DNA of 64,000 bases from a bacterium Scap17 (GTDB taxonomy: Bacteria > Pseudomonadota > Gammaproteobacteria > Pseudomonadales > Halomonadaceae), in the NCBI GenBank assembly GCA_013376735.1, contig VINJ01000001.1, positions 1,550,001-1,614,000 on the forward strand. Direction: 5' to 3'. The notes under the pieces are model-generated. The model searched no databases and was not told where the DNA came from. It saw only the letters and a program-made list of their open reading frames with translations. Shown here one piece after another: positions 54,651-63,643 of the stretch. The position numbers were made by a program, and so were the translations under genes. Every line of letters begins with the position of its first letter. Positions within the stretch are counted from its first letter, which is position 1.

Positions 54651-56396
54651 TCAGAAGGCGGGCAGTGGTTCCTGCCAGGTAGCAGCCATATCGGTATCCG
54701 TGAAGGCTCCCAGACGATCCCATGTCACTTCTCCTTCCAGCAGAGTCAGCTCCACTTGTGTGGCATGCAGATTTCCCTTGATGGCGATATCGAAGAGGTC
54801 ACGGTCCAGCACGATGAGGTCAGCCGACTTGCCGACTGATATTGATCCCGCGTGTTGTTCGATTCCCATGCACCATGCGCCGTTGATCGTCATGACACGG
54901 ATGGCTTGCTCTAGAGAGATGGGGTGACCAAAGAACTGACCTTCTTCTTCACCGAAGGGGTTTTGACGGGTAATCATGGCTTCGAACCCGATCCACGGGT
55001 TCAGGCTGGAGACTGGCCAGTCTGTCCCCATCACGGCATTGCCGCCGGCCTCTATGACGCCCTTGAAGTTGTAGGCACGCTGCATGCGTTCTTCGCCGAA
55101 AACAGCGCGAGCATTCGCGAAGGAGGAGGGGAACCACCCCACGGGCGAGAATTCGGCAGTAACATCCAGTGCTTTGAAGCGTACAAGGTTGGTGTCCAGT
55201 AGCGTTGTGCTATGGGCGCATTGATGACGCACGCCATTATTGCCATTTCGTGCTCTTGCTTGAGCGACGGCATCCAGGAAGATATCGGAAGCTCCATCAC
55301 CGGTGCAGTGCGCGATGACACGAACCCCTTTGCGATCCATGTCGACTACCATGTCGACGATATGCTCTGGCGTGAGATTCAGGTGTCCTCTCCAGTTCTT
55401 CTCGCCTGGCCAGGGAGTTGATAGATAGGACGAACGTGATTCATGGGTGCCATCGAAGTGAAACTTCACCGCATTGGCATTCAGGCGATTGCTTCGATAG
55501 TAATGACGCTCTCCTGCCAGTAGCTCCCAGCGCCGTTTGACCGGGAAGATATCATCCTGCCAGCTGATGGCTGCTTCTACTCGGACGGATAGCTTGCCAT
55601 CTTGATCGAGACTGCGAAGTGCATTCAGGCGGTGTTCGCAGACGTGCACGTACTTGGTGCCCACCACGCCATGTCCACTCTGGAAATGCAGCCCCTCTCG
55701 ATAGGCACGTGTCAGCGCATGCTGCGGTGTTGGTGGCATGGTAGCGTGGATGATGGCGTAGGCACCATCGACCAGAATGCCGGAAGGTTCATGGGTAATG
55801 GAGTCTCGCTCGATATAGCCATGACGTGGGTCCTGGGTCTCAGCGGTAATGTTTGCCAGCGCCAGTGCGCGCGAGTTGACCATCATGCAGCCCCATGAGC
55901 GATCAAGAATGGCCACAGGGCGATCAGGCATGAAGCTGTCCAGCCAGTCACGATCAGCGACCAACCCAGCCTGCTTGAAGGTATAGCGCACGAAATATTG
56001 GCCGTAGATCCAGCCATCGCCCGGATGACTGTCGGCGTAGTCGAGTATTGCCTGCTTGACCTCCTCCGGGGTGGGATCCTCAAAACCGATATTCAGATAG
56101 TCGGCATAGCCGGGCGCCAATGCCAGGTCGGGGTGAGTATGCATGTCATAAAGACCGGGCATCACGAATCGACCTTCAAGATCGATGACCTTGGTGTGGT
56201 CTCCAATGAAGGGCGTCACATCATCTTCATTACCGACGGCCATGAAGCGACCGCTGCGAATCGCGACGGCTTTCGCCCGGGGAGTATTGTCGTCCACGGT
56301 ATGGATGTTGGCATTGATCAATACGATATCGGCAGTTTCTGCCGGTGAAGAGGCCGCTACAAAAGAAGGTGTCGTCAGAGTGCTGGAGGTAATCAT
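54651..56396 (-). CDS. YtcJ-like amidohydrolase
   Basis: About 581 residues. A composite beta-domain at the N-terminus (DIVLINANIHTVD) is followed by the metal-binding MHTHPDLAL near residue 75 of an amidohydrolase barrel. Further blocks are VIAHCTGDGASDIFLDAV near 365 and MGTDWPVSSLNPW near 452. It probably hydrolyses an amide or cyclic amide. It belongs to an operon with an aldolase-type gene, transporter and CobW. Start 56402 is nearly equivalent. Confidence 0.85.
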   Translation of the reverse strand: MITSSTLTTPSFVAASSPAETADIVLINANIHTVDDNTPRAKAVAIRSGRFMAVGNEDDVTPFIGDHTKVIDLEGRFVMPGLYDMHTHPDLALAPGYADYLNIGFEDPTPEEVKQAILDYADSHPGDGWIYGQYFVRYTFKQAGLVADRDWLDSFMPDRPVAILDRSWGCMMVNSRALALANITAETQDPRHGYIERDSITHEPSGILVDGAYAIIHATMPPTPQHALTRAYREGLHFQSGHGVVGTKYVHVCEHRLNALRSLDQDGKLSVRVEAAISWQDDIFPVKRRWELLAGERHYYRSNRLNANAVKFHFDGTHESRSSYLSTPWPGEKNWRGHLNLTPEHIVDMVVDMDRKGVRVIAHCTGDGASDIFLDAVAQARARNGNNGVRHQCAHSTTLLDTNLVRFKALDVTAEFSPVGWFPSSFANARAVFGEERMQRAYNFKGVIEAGGNAVMGTDWPVSSLNPWIGFEAMITRQNPFGEEEGQFFGHPISLEQAIRVMTINGAWCMGIEQHAGSISVGKSADLIVLDRDLFDIAIKGNLHATQVELTLLEGEVTWDRLGAFTDTDMAATWQEPLPAF

Positions 56397-56486
56397 TATC
56401 ATGAACTCATAATCGAAAGGGGGAGGCACAGCACGAGAGAAGAGCGAGGCACGGGCGTGCATCACGATGGGATACACGCCCGTTCA

Positions 56487-57866
56487 TCAGCCGATCATCC
56501 AATGGCCCAGCAGGGCGAGGATAGGTAGCGAGATCATCACTCGCAGGGCATAGATCATGACCAGGTCACGTAATGTGAGCCCAATGTCAGCTCTGACCAG
56601 GATGATGGCAGCTTCGGTAAAGAAGATGATTTGAGTGACAGCGACACCCGCCATCACGAAGCGTGTCACTTCGCTTTCGATTCCAGCACCTAGAATGGAA
56701 GGCATGATGCTGTCAACAATTCCGGCGAGTAGCGCGGGCGCTGCCTGAGCAGCCTCCGGAAGACGCAACAACTCCAGATAGGGCACCAATGGCAGTGATA
56801 GCACCTGGAATAACTGGGTGAACTCGATCAGCGCCAATCCGACACATCCCACCAACATCATGGCCGGATAGATGGAGAAGGCCACATCTGCGCTGATCTG
56901 AAGCCCTTGCTTGAGCTGTTCTGTGGGAGAGTTGGCTTTCTCGGCACGTTCGACGGCGCGGCGTAGACCAAGGGCCAGTACACCTTCTCCAGGACGACGG
57001 TCTGTCTTGAGCTGCTTGCCGACTGCGGGATGGTAGACCGGCAATTTGTTACGAAGCGGTGGCAGCTTGGGCACAATGATGGCGCACAGGACGCCGGTGA
57101 TGGCAACGGCGATGTACCATTGAATGAACATCTCCTCGAGGCCGATCAGCTTTAGCAGCAAGTAAGAATACGCAATCGAGACGATCGAGAAGTTGGTCGC
57201 GATCGTGCACGCCTCACGACTGTTGTAAAACCCCTGACGGTACTGCTGAGTCGTAAGGATGATGCCCACGCTGGAGGCTGACAGCCAAGAGGCGAGGCAG
57301 TCCACCGCTGCTCTCCCCGGCAGGCCGAAGAGACGCTCGAACATGCGGCTGCACAAGGTGCCGGCGAACTCCATCAGTCCGTAGTCAGTCAGCAGAGGTA
57401 ATAGCAGTGCTGACAGGAAGTAGATGGCCAGGACGACTGGGCCAACATCATAGAGCATTACGCCGCCGGTATTGCGACTCCATACCCACTCAGGTCCTAC
57501 CTCAAAATAGACCATCGTCATCAACAAGGCGCCGATGACGCGTACGATGGTCCAGCCCATGCCGGGATTGAATAGCGTGATCAAACGCCCCTTGCGGTGG
57601 CGTAATGGACTGAAGGTGACGGCCAGGGTCATCAGACTAGGAATGATGGCGACCGCGGCTGTTGCTGTCACCATGAGGGGTTTGAGTACATCATTTATGT
57701 AGTCGATGACGAACGCGATCATGATCGTCATCCGACCATCAACACTGATCGGCGTAAAGAAAAGCAAAACGCCGAGAAGCGTGGGGATCAAGCATTTGAG
57801 CAGCTGTTTCGTGCTATAGCGAGATTGAGGGACTTCTGAGGCGACGGGAGTCGGGCGGTCGGTCAT
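56487..57866 (-). CDS. YjiH-family (nucleoside recognition domain) membrane transporter
   Basis: A 459-residue protein with about ten hydrophobic helices and nucleoside-recognition-type gate motifs near LSASSVGIILTTQQYRQGFY and SIMPSILGAGIESEVTRFV. It probably imports the compound processed by the neighbouring enzymes. The substrate is not known. Confidence 0.82.
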   Translation of the reverse strand: MTDRPTPVASEVPQSRYSTKQLLKCLIPTLLGVLLFFTPISVDGRMTIMIAFVIDYINDVLKPLMVTATAAVAIIPSLMTLAVTFSPLRHRKGRLITLFNPGMGWTIVRVIGALLMTMVYFEVGPEWVWSRNTGGVMLYDVGPVVLAIYFLSALLLPLLTDYGLMEFAGTLCSRMFERLFGLPGRAAVDCLASWLSASSVGIILTTQQYRQGFYNSREACTIATNFSIVSIAYSYLLLKLIGLEEMFIQWYIAVAITGVLCAIIVPKLPPLRNKLPVYHPAVGKQLKTDRRPGEGVLALGLRRAVERAEKANSPTEQLKQGLQISADVAFSIYPAMMLVGCVGLALIEFTQLFQVLSLPLVPYLELLRLPEAAQAAPALLAGIVDSIMPSILGAGIESEVTRFVMAGVAVTQIIFFTEAAIILVRADIGLTLRDLVMIYALRVMISLPILALLGHWMIG

Positions 57867-58025
57867 GGGACGCGTACCTTTTTTATAGTTGTAATGACGA
57901 GTTGATGGTTTTCATGAATCATCAATCGTTGCTTTTACGATGCCATCGTGCAGGCAGCTCGTGCCAGGGTGGATGTATCCAGCGAGAGTAATTCTGCCAA
58001 GCTCATCCGGAAATGGTGTGCCGTT

Positions 58026-58766
58026 CTAGTGACGAAAGTCGGGCGCTTCTCTATCCAGGCGCCGTAGTTCTGCGGCCCAGGTCAAATCTACGCTCTCTGC
58101 GTGGTAGCGTGGGTTCTCAAACTGCTGGGCGGTGTATTCACATTCCTGTGCAGAAGGCATTATGAGTGGGCGGCCTGCTTTCATTGCTTCAAGTTGAATC
58201 TCGCAAGCCTTGTTCAGATAGAACATGTTGAAGTAAGCCTCAGCAACGCTGCGACCAGTGGTCAGTAATCCATGATTGCGCAGAATGGCACACTGCCGAT
58301 CACCAAGTGCTGCCACGATGCGATTACGGACTTCAAGATCGAGTGGAATACCTTCGTAGTTGTAGTAGGCCACGCGATTGTAAAAGGCCATGTTGGTTTG
58401 ATTAAGAGGAAGAAGCCCCTCTTCCAATGCCGCGACTGCCATGCCAGCCAAGGTATGAGTATGCATGACGCATACAGCATCATGACGATGCATGTGGATG
58501 GCACTGTGAATCGTGAAGCCTGCAGGATTTACCTCAGGATCATCAATGTTCAGTTTCTGGCCATCAATGCCAATAGTGACCAGATTGGAGGCGGTAATCT
58601 CCTCTGGTAGCAAGCCATAGGCATTGATCAGGAAAGCCGGTGTCTCGCCTGGCAGGCGTACGGATATATGAGTGAAGACTTGATCGCTCCAGCCATTTCG
58701 CTCCAGCAGGCGATAGGCGGCGGCCAGGTCGACTCTCAAGGTTTCTTCAATCGCGGGTTTTGGCAT
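58026..58766 (-). CDS. Class II aldolase/adducin-domain protein
   Basis: 246 residues from the ATG at 58766 (58793 also in frame). Metal-binding histidines are visible in MHTHTLAGMAV near residue 100 and LRNHGLLTTGRSV near 163, typical of class II aldolases. It lies upstream of the YjiH-type transporter in the same orientation and is divergent from a LysR gene. Confidence 0.88.
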   Translation of the reverse strand: MPKPAIEETLRVDLAAAYRLLERNGWSDQVFTHISVRLPGETPAFLINAYGLLPEEITASNLVTIGIDGQKLNIDDPEVNPAGFTIHSAIHMHRHDAVCVMHTHTLAGMAVAALEEGLLPLNQTNMAFYNRVAYYNYEGIPLDLEVRNRIVAALGDRQCAILRNHGLLTTGRSVAEAYFNMFYLNKACEIQLEAMKAGRPLIMPSAQECEYTAQQFENPRYHAESVDLTWAAELRRLDREAPDFRH

Positions 58767-58936
58767 GTGGCGCACTCTCGGACGGGAAGGCATGGGACAG
58801 TGGTGTGGCTCAGGACACGGGATAAGGGCGTGCTCATCCTGTGGCAGGCTGGCCTTGTATGCATCCTAGGTTGCTTGTGAGAGAGCGGATATCGATTTAT
58901 TCTCCAGAAGTTCATTCCAAAAAGTCATGACCTGCC

Positions 58937-59830
58937 ATGCAACGACAGCTCCCCAGCATGATATCTCTTCGGTGCATCGTCGCTTTCGCACGCTTTTCCA
59001 GCGTCACAAGAGCCGCCGAAGAGTTGAATCTCACTCAGAGTGCCGTAAGTCGCCAGATCAAGAATCTGGAGGAGTTTCTGGGCTGCCCGCTGGTAACGCG
59101 TTCTCGACAGCGGCTTACGCTCAATGAGTTGGGGCAAGCCTATGTGCACGAGATAGCGCCGTTGTTGGAGAGTCTTGAAACAGCGACTCATCATGTCCGC
59201 ACCAGTCACGTTGGCCATCTGCGTATCGGAGCTGAACCTTCGTTTACCTCTCGCTGGTTATTGCCCAAACTCAAGTCATATGCAGTACTCAATCCCGAGA
59301 TTGAGCTCGAGATCATGAATGATCTGCGCCGGCTTTATGACAGTCATGAAGGCTATGATGTTGGCATCCTTTTTGGGGAGGGTGAATGGCCAGGATTTGA
59401 TGCACGTTTTCTCATGTCCAGTGAGCTACTTGCTGTGTGTACACCGGACTTGCTGACTGAAAAAGGTCCTGTCATTGAGCGGCAGGATATTCTGCGTTAC
59501 CCGATTCTCCATCATGTGGCGCATTCACCTTTGATGAAGTCTTCCACTCAGTTGTGGTTGGAAGCAGCGGGGCTATCGATCAGAGAGTGCAATGCATTAC
59601 CAGGGCAGCGGTTGGAGCATTTTCAGTTTGTTCTTGAAGCGGCTTTGCATGGGCTTGGGATAGCCATATTACCGCGCTATTTCGTGACACCAGAACTTGC
59701 TGAGGGGCGCTTGGTGATCGCAAGCCCCTCACCCTTGAGGTGCGGTGGTTATTACGTAGTTGTGCCCTCAGGGCAGCATGACCCCAAAGTCAGTCGTTTT
59801 GCGGATTGGTTGTTGTCTTGGGAGTCTTGA
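58937..59830 (+). CDS. LysR-family regulator of the aldolase-amidohydrolase operon
   Basis: A 297-residue GcvA-like LysR protein with HTH TRAAEELNLTQSAVSRQIKN near residue 24 and IGAEPSFTSRWLLPKLKSY near 97. Divergent position to the catabolic operon suggests it controls it. Confidence 0.92.
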   Translation: MQRQLPSMISLRCIVAFARFSSVTRAAEELNLTQSAVSRQIKNLEEFLGCPLVTRSRQRLTLNELGQAYVHEIAPLLESLETATHHVRTSHVGHLRIGAEPSFTSRWLLPKLKSYAVLNPEIELEIMNDLRRLYDSHEGYDVGILFGEGEWPGFDARFLMSSELLAVCTPDLLTEKGPVIERQDILRYPILHHVAHSPLMKSSTQLWLEAAGLSIRECNALPGQRLEHFQFVLEAALHGLGIAILPRYFVTPELAEGRLVIASPSPLRCGGYYVVVPSGQHDPKVSRFADWLLSWES

Positions 59831-59895
59831 TATAGGCGACTATCAGAGGACTGCCTGGTGCGCTGTACATCTTAGGACTGCCAATGGCTCCTTCC

Positions 59896-60951
59896 TCACG
59901 GACAGGTTTCACCCTTGATGAGCCGAGTCGTCAGCAGGCGAGTCGAGGCGGGTTCCAGCCCCAGAATCATTCGCGCGGCAAGGCGGCCTTTCTCGGTACT
60001 GTCCTGCTGGACCGTGGTCAGGCGTGGTGAGCGATATTGACCTTCCTCGATACCATCAAAGCCGGTGATACGCAGGTCTTCGGGAATCCGGATGCCGCGT
60101 TGTTCGGCCAGGGTCACGGCGGTCAACGCGATACGGTCGGACATGCATAGCAGGAGGTCTGGCCGTTCACTGGCCGGAAGATCCAGAATCTCTGCCAGCA
60201 CCGGTGCGCAGACCTCGTAGGTGTTTTCCTCGATGTTCCACATCGCCACAGAATCGGGGGAGATATCCTGCTCAGCCAGCGCACGATGAAAACCTGCCAG
60301 ACGCGAGCGGGTGATTGTCTGACCCGTCGGTAGCAGTGCGTGGGCACTGGTGATACGTCCATTGCAGGGTGTTTCGGTCAGGCGCAGGTTGACGATGCCG
60401 ATGCGACTGGTGGGTGTCTTCAGGGCATGTTGCGCGATGGCGTAGCTAGCGGGCTCATTATCCACGTGGATGGCGGGTTGATCGCCCAGATCGAAGTCGA
60501 CTGCCACGATGGGCTTGTGACCCGCACTCTGGAGTTCCTCCTCCAGCGCCATGCTGGCCATCAGCCCGTAGACAATGAAACCATCGGCAATGCTGGAAGA
60601 TCCTGGTACCTGTGAGGCATCTTGGCGACCCGAGAGCAGCAGTAGGGTATGGCCATGGGCGTCGAGCACTTCTGCGATGCCCGACAGCAGCTCGCTGGCG
60701 ACCGCATCCTTGAGACTGTAGGTCAGTGTCTCCGCAAGTACTACGGCGATGATCCGTGAGTGCCCCGTGCGTAGACTGCGCGCCTTGGCGTCCGGGCCAC
60801 GGTAACCAAGGCGTTTGGCCTCCTCGAGAATCCGCTCACGCAATGCTGGCGAGAGCTGGTCGGGGCGGTTGAAGGCGTTGGAGACACTGGCAGTGGAGAC
60901 GCCGAGTTGTGTGGCTAGCTCCTTGAGAGTGATACGGCGAGGCGATGACAC
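59896..60951 (-). CDS. LacI-family transcriptional regulator
   Basis: A 351-residue regulator starting at GTG. The LacI HTH and hinge are at residues 6-55 (TLKELATQLGVSTASVSNAF). The sugar-binding-like domain ends with RITGFDGIEEGQYRSPRLTT near 292. No sugar genes lie beside it in the window. Confidence 0.93.
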   Translation of the reverse strand: MSSPRRITLKELATQLGVSTASVSNAFNRPDQLSPALRERILEEAKRLGYRGPDAKARSLRTGHSRIIAVVLAETLTYSLKDAVASELLSGIAEVLDAHGHTLLLLSGRQDASQVPGSSSIADGFIVYGLMASMALEEELQSAGHKPIVAVDFDLGDQPAIHVDNEPASYAIAQHALKTPTSRIGIVNLRLTETPCNGRITSAHALLPTGQTITRSRLAGFHRALAEQDISPDSVAMWNIEENTYEVCAPVLAEILDLPASERPDLLLCMSDRIALTAVTLAEQRGIRIPEDLRITGFDGIEEGQYRSPRLTTVQQDSTEKGRLAARMILGLEPASTRLLTTRLIKGETCP

Positions 60952-61014
60952 AGGCGTCGGGTTCCTGGAGTGGAGGCTGATACGGTCAAGAGTAATTCAG
61001 GATATCGATCAGTC

Positions 61015-61061
61015 GTAAGCGTTCGGGCATCACTCGCAAGCGGTGATGCCCGAACGCTTAC
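61015..61061. repeat. 47-bp palindrome built from the IS66 right end
   Basis: A 19-bp arm (61015-61033) is exactly mirrored at 61043-61061 around the 9-nt loop TCGCAAGCG. The right part (61031-61061) is identical to the terminal 31 bp of the IS66 element ending at 48571. It has no internal gene and looks like a miniature element or double-end relic. It separates the LacI gene from the GlxA gene. Confidence 0.8.
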
Positions 61062-61086
61062 GATGAATCGCTGAAAACGCCGTTGG

Positions 61087-62091
61087 TTATTTCGCGCTGG
61101 GCAGGGAGCGGCGGTAGGCGCCCGGGCTTTGGCCAAAGGCTTTACTGAAGTTACGGCAAAACACCGTGGCCGAGGAAAAACCGCTTTGCTCGGCTACCTG
61201 CTGGATCTGCAGGTCAGTGGCGCCCAGCAGGCGCCGCGCATTGTTCAGCCGATGACGCTGCAGGTAGTGGATAGGCGTCATGCCGGTGGCGGCTAGAAAG
61301 CGCCGGGACAGGGTGCGGGGCGTCACACTGAGCTGGTGGGCCAGTAGCGGCAGGGTCAGCGCGTCGGTCAGATGCAGGCGCATGTAGTCGCGGGCGGCGT
61401 CCACCAGGGTGTCGTTGCAGCTGGGCTCGAGAAATACCGGCAGCGGTGCGTCCTTGTCGCGGATGGTGAAGTAGTGAGAGGCAAACTCGGCTGAGCGGTC
61501 GCCGAGAAAGCGCTGGATCAGCAGCAGGGTCGCATCGAAGGTCGCCGGTGTGGTCGCGGTGGTGATGATGCGATCCGCCTCGACCATCTGCAGGCGGGGG
61601 CTAACGCGAACCTTGGGGTAGCGCTGTCGGAAGATGTTCTCCGACGCCCAGTGAATGGTCGCCTCTCGACCGTCCAGCAGGCCGGCCTCGGCCAGATGAA
61701 AGACACCTGTCACCAGCCCTACCACAGTCGCTCCGCCGCTGTGCTGTTGTTTCAGCCACTGCAGTGCCGGGCGGGTGCGCTCCAGATTGTCCATTGACAG
61801 CCCCCAGACTGATGGCAGTACCACCACATCGAATTGGCGCTCGCCCACGTCGGCAAAGTACTGGGTATCAAAACGCAGGCCGGAGAAGCCGCTTACCGGC
61901 TCTGGCGTGCAGCGCAGGAACGTCTCGCCAAAGCCACGCCAGGCGCTGTTTTTAAACAGCCCTGCGCTCAGCTGCATGCCCTGGAAAACCTCAGCCATGC
62001 TGATGATTGTGCTGCTCCAGAACCGCTCGGGAATCAGGTAGGCAACCTCAATGGCGCGTTGTGCGGTGGAGACTGTAGGTGGCTGCGGCAT
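61087..62091 (-). CDS. GlxA-family (DJ-1/PfpI plus AraC) regulator
   Basis: 334 residues from the ATG at 62091; the TTG at 62124 is less likely. The N-terminal DJ-1/PfpI-like domain has FDVVVLPSVWGLS near 88 and VTGVFHLAEAGLLDGR near 128, without the usual nucleophile Cys. The C-terminal AraC HTH pair includes FSSATVFCRNFSKAFGQSP. This class includes GbdR and other quaternary-amine regulators. It is divergent from the Rieske oxygenase operon and likely controls it. Confidence 0.88.
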   Translation of the reverse strand: MPQPPTVSTAQRAIEVAYLIPERFWSSTIISMAEVFQGMQLSAGLFKNSAWRGFGETFLRCTPEPVSGFSGLRFDTQYFADVGERQFDVVVLPSVWGLSMDNLERTRPALQWLKQQHSGGATVVGLVTGVFHLAEAGLLDGREATIHWASENIFRQRYPKVRVSPRLQMVEADRIITTATTPATFDATLLLIQRFLGDRSAEFASHYFTIRDKDAPLPVFLEPSCNDTLVDAARDYMRLHLTDALTLPLLAHQLSVTPRTLSRRFLAATGMTPIHYLQRHRLNNARRLLGATDLQIQQVAEQSGFSSATVFCRNFSKAFGQSPGAYRRSLPSAK

Positions 62092-62265
62092 GGGTTTGTC
62101 CGGTGGTGTTGGTTGGCGGTGCAATAGCCATTATGTCTTAAAAAGTTGATAAGTGGTCTTTTATGGTCATTTGGCGTTGATTAAGTATTGATAAAGTTAG
62201 CCCCATCAACCGCCAAGACCCGCCGCGGCCGCGCCGCAGGAGGGCTACCTGATGAGGACCTGACC

Positions 62266-63456
62266 ATGGATCGCCAGACGGAAATTCGACTGATCAAGCA
62301 GGCGCTGGAGCTGAAGGCGCGTGGTGAGACGCAGTACCACGAATCGACTCAGACCCACGCCACTGACCGCTACATCTCCGCTGCCTGGTTTGAGCGCGAG
62401 AACGATATGCTGTTTCAGCGCCAGCCTATTGCGCTTGCGGCTGGCGCCGAAATACCCAACCCCGGCGACTACCTCAGTGTGGAGTGGGTCAAGGGTGTAC
62501 CGCTGTTGCTGGTGCGGGGTGAGGATCAGCAGGTTCGGGTGTTTGCCAACGCCTGCCGACATCGCAATGCCCGGCTGGTAGCAACCGGTGAAAGCGGTTG
62601 TCGCAAGCGCTTTGTCTGCCCCTATCACGCCTGGACCTACGACACCCGGGGCAACCTAGCCGGAGCGCCGGATTTTGAGCGCGGCTTTGCTGATCTGGAC
62701 CAGCAGAAGCTCGGGCTGGTCGAGTTTCACTGTCGGGAGCTGGGCGGCATGGTGTTCTTCCACCCGGACCGCAATGCCGAAGTGCCCGAGGATCTGCTGG
62801 CGTCGGAAATGGCGTCCGGCTTTGACTACCTCAAGCTTGCTGCCCAACGGGTCTACAAGCGCCGCAGCTATGTGATCAAGGCCAACTGGAAGATCCTGCT
62901 GGAAGGTGGCATTGAGGCCTATCACTTCAATGTGGCCCACAAGAACACGCTGGCGCCGTTCTTCCTTGGCAACATCTCGACTTGGGAAAGCTGGGGCGAT
63001 TTGCAGATGCGCATGATTCTGCCGAAAAAGCCGATGCTGGAGGCCGCCGAGCTGCCGGAGCAGGCGTGGGACATGCGCAAGATGGCCAACATCATTTTTA
63101 CGCTGACGCCGGCGGTTTTGTTACTGGCCCAGCCGGACAACATCTCGCTGATTCGCATGGTACCGCTGTCAGCTGGTGAGACCCGCATTGAAGAAGTGCT
63201 GCTGGTAGATCCTCCGCAATCGGGCGCCGAGCAGTGGTCAGAGCAGGAGCTGACCATCCACGAGACCAACCACAACCTGGTTCACAAGATTCTGATGGAA
63301 GACTGGGTGCTGGGCGAAACCATTCAGGCCAACATGGCCAGCGGAGTGGTCGACGAGATTCACTTTGGCCGCTTCGAATCTGCGCTGACCTGGTTTCACG
63401 AACAGTACGCACGCTTGATGGCGCTTGATGACGGCGTCATCGCGCGGCTGGCCTGA
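62266..63456 (+). CDS. Rieske aromatic-ring-hydroxylating-type oxygenase alpha subunit
   Basis: A 396-residue oxygenase. The Rieske cluster is CRHRNARL near residue 93 and CPYHAWTYD near 115. The mononuclear iron site is in NWKILLEGGIEAYHFNVAH near 206-224, where the residue usually Asp between the two centres is Glu, as in carnitine/betaine-type oxygenases. The ATG at 62266 follows GAGGA. The next genes encode rubredoxin and its reductase, which likely supply electrons. Confidence 0.9.
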   Translation: MDRQTEIRLIKQALELKARGETQYHESTQTHATDRYISAAWFERENDMLFQRQPIALAAGAEIPNPGDYLSVEWVKGVPLLLVRGEDQQVRVFANACRHRNARLVATGESGCRKRFVCPYHAWTYDTRGNLAGAPDFERGFADLDQQKLGLVEFHCRELGGMVFFHPDRNAEVPEDLLASEMASGFDYLKLAAQRVYKRRSYVIKANWKILLEGGIEAYHFNVAHKNTLAPFFLGNISTWESWGDLQMRMILPKKPMLEAAELPEQAWDMRKMANIIFTLTPAVLLLAQPDNISLIRMVPLSAGETRIEEVLLVDPPQSGAEQWSEQELTIHETNHNLVHKILMEDWVLGETIQANMASGVVDEIHFGRFESALTWFHEQYARLMALDDGVIARLA

Positions 63457-63475
63457 GGCGGCGGAGGGTTAGACG

Positions 63476-63643
63476 ATGAAAAAGTGGCAATGCGTGGTCT
63501 GCGGCCTCATTTACGACGAGGCTCTGGGCTGGCCGCAGGACGGTATCGCCCCGGGTACCGCCTGGGAAGATGTACCGCCTGACTGGATGTGCCCCGATTG
63601 CGGCGTCGGTAAGGACGAGTTCGAAATGGTGGAGCTGTCGTGA
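63476..63643 (+). CDS. Rubredoxin
   Basis: A 55-residue rubredoxin with the two iron-binding pairs [11 protein letters not shown] and [12 protein letters not shown]. It is an electron carrier, here placed between a Rieske oxygenase and a flavoprotein reductase. Its stop overlaps the reductase GTG start (GTGA). Confidence 0.97.
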   Translation: MKKWQCVVCGLIYDEALGWPQDGIAPGTAWEDVPPDWMCPDCGVGKDEFEMVELS

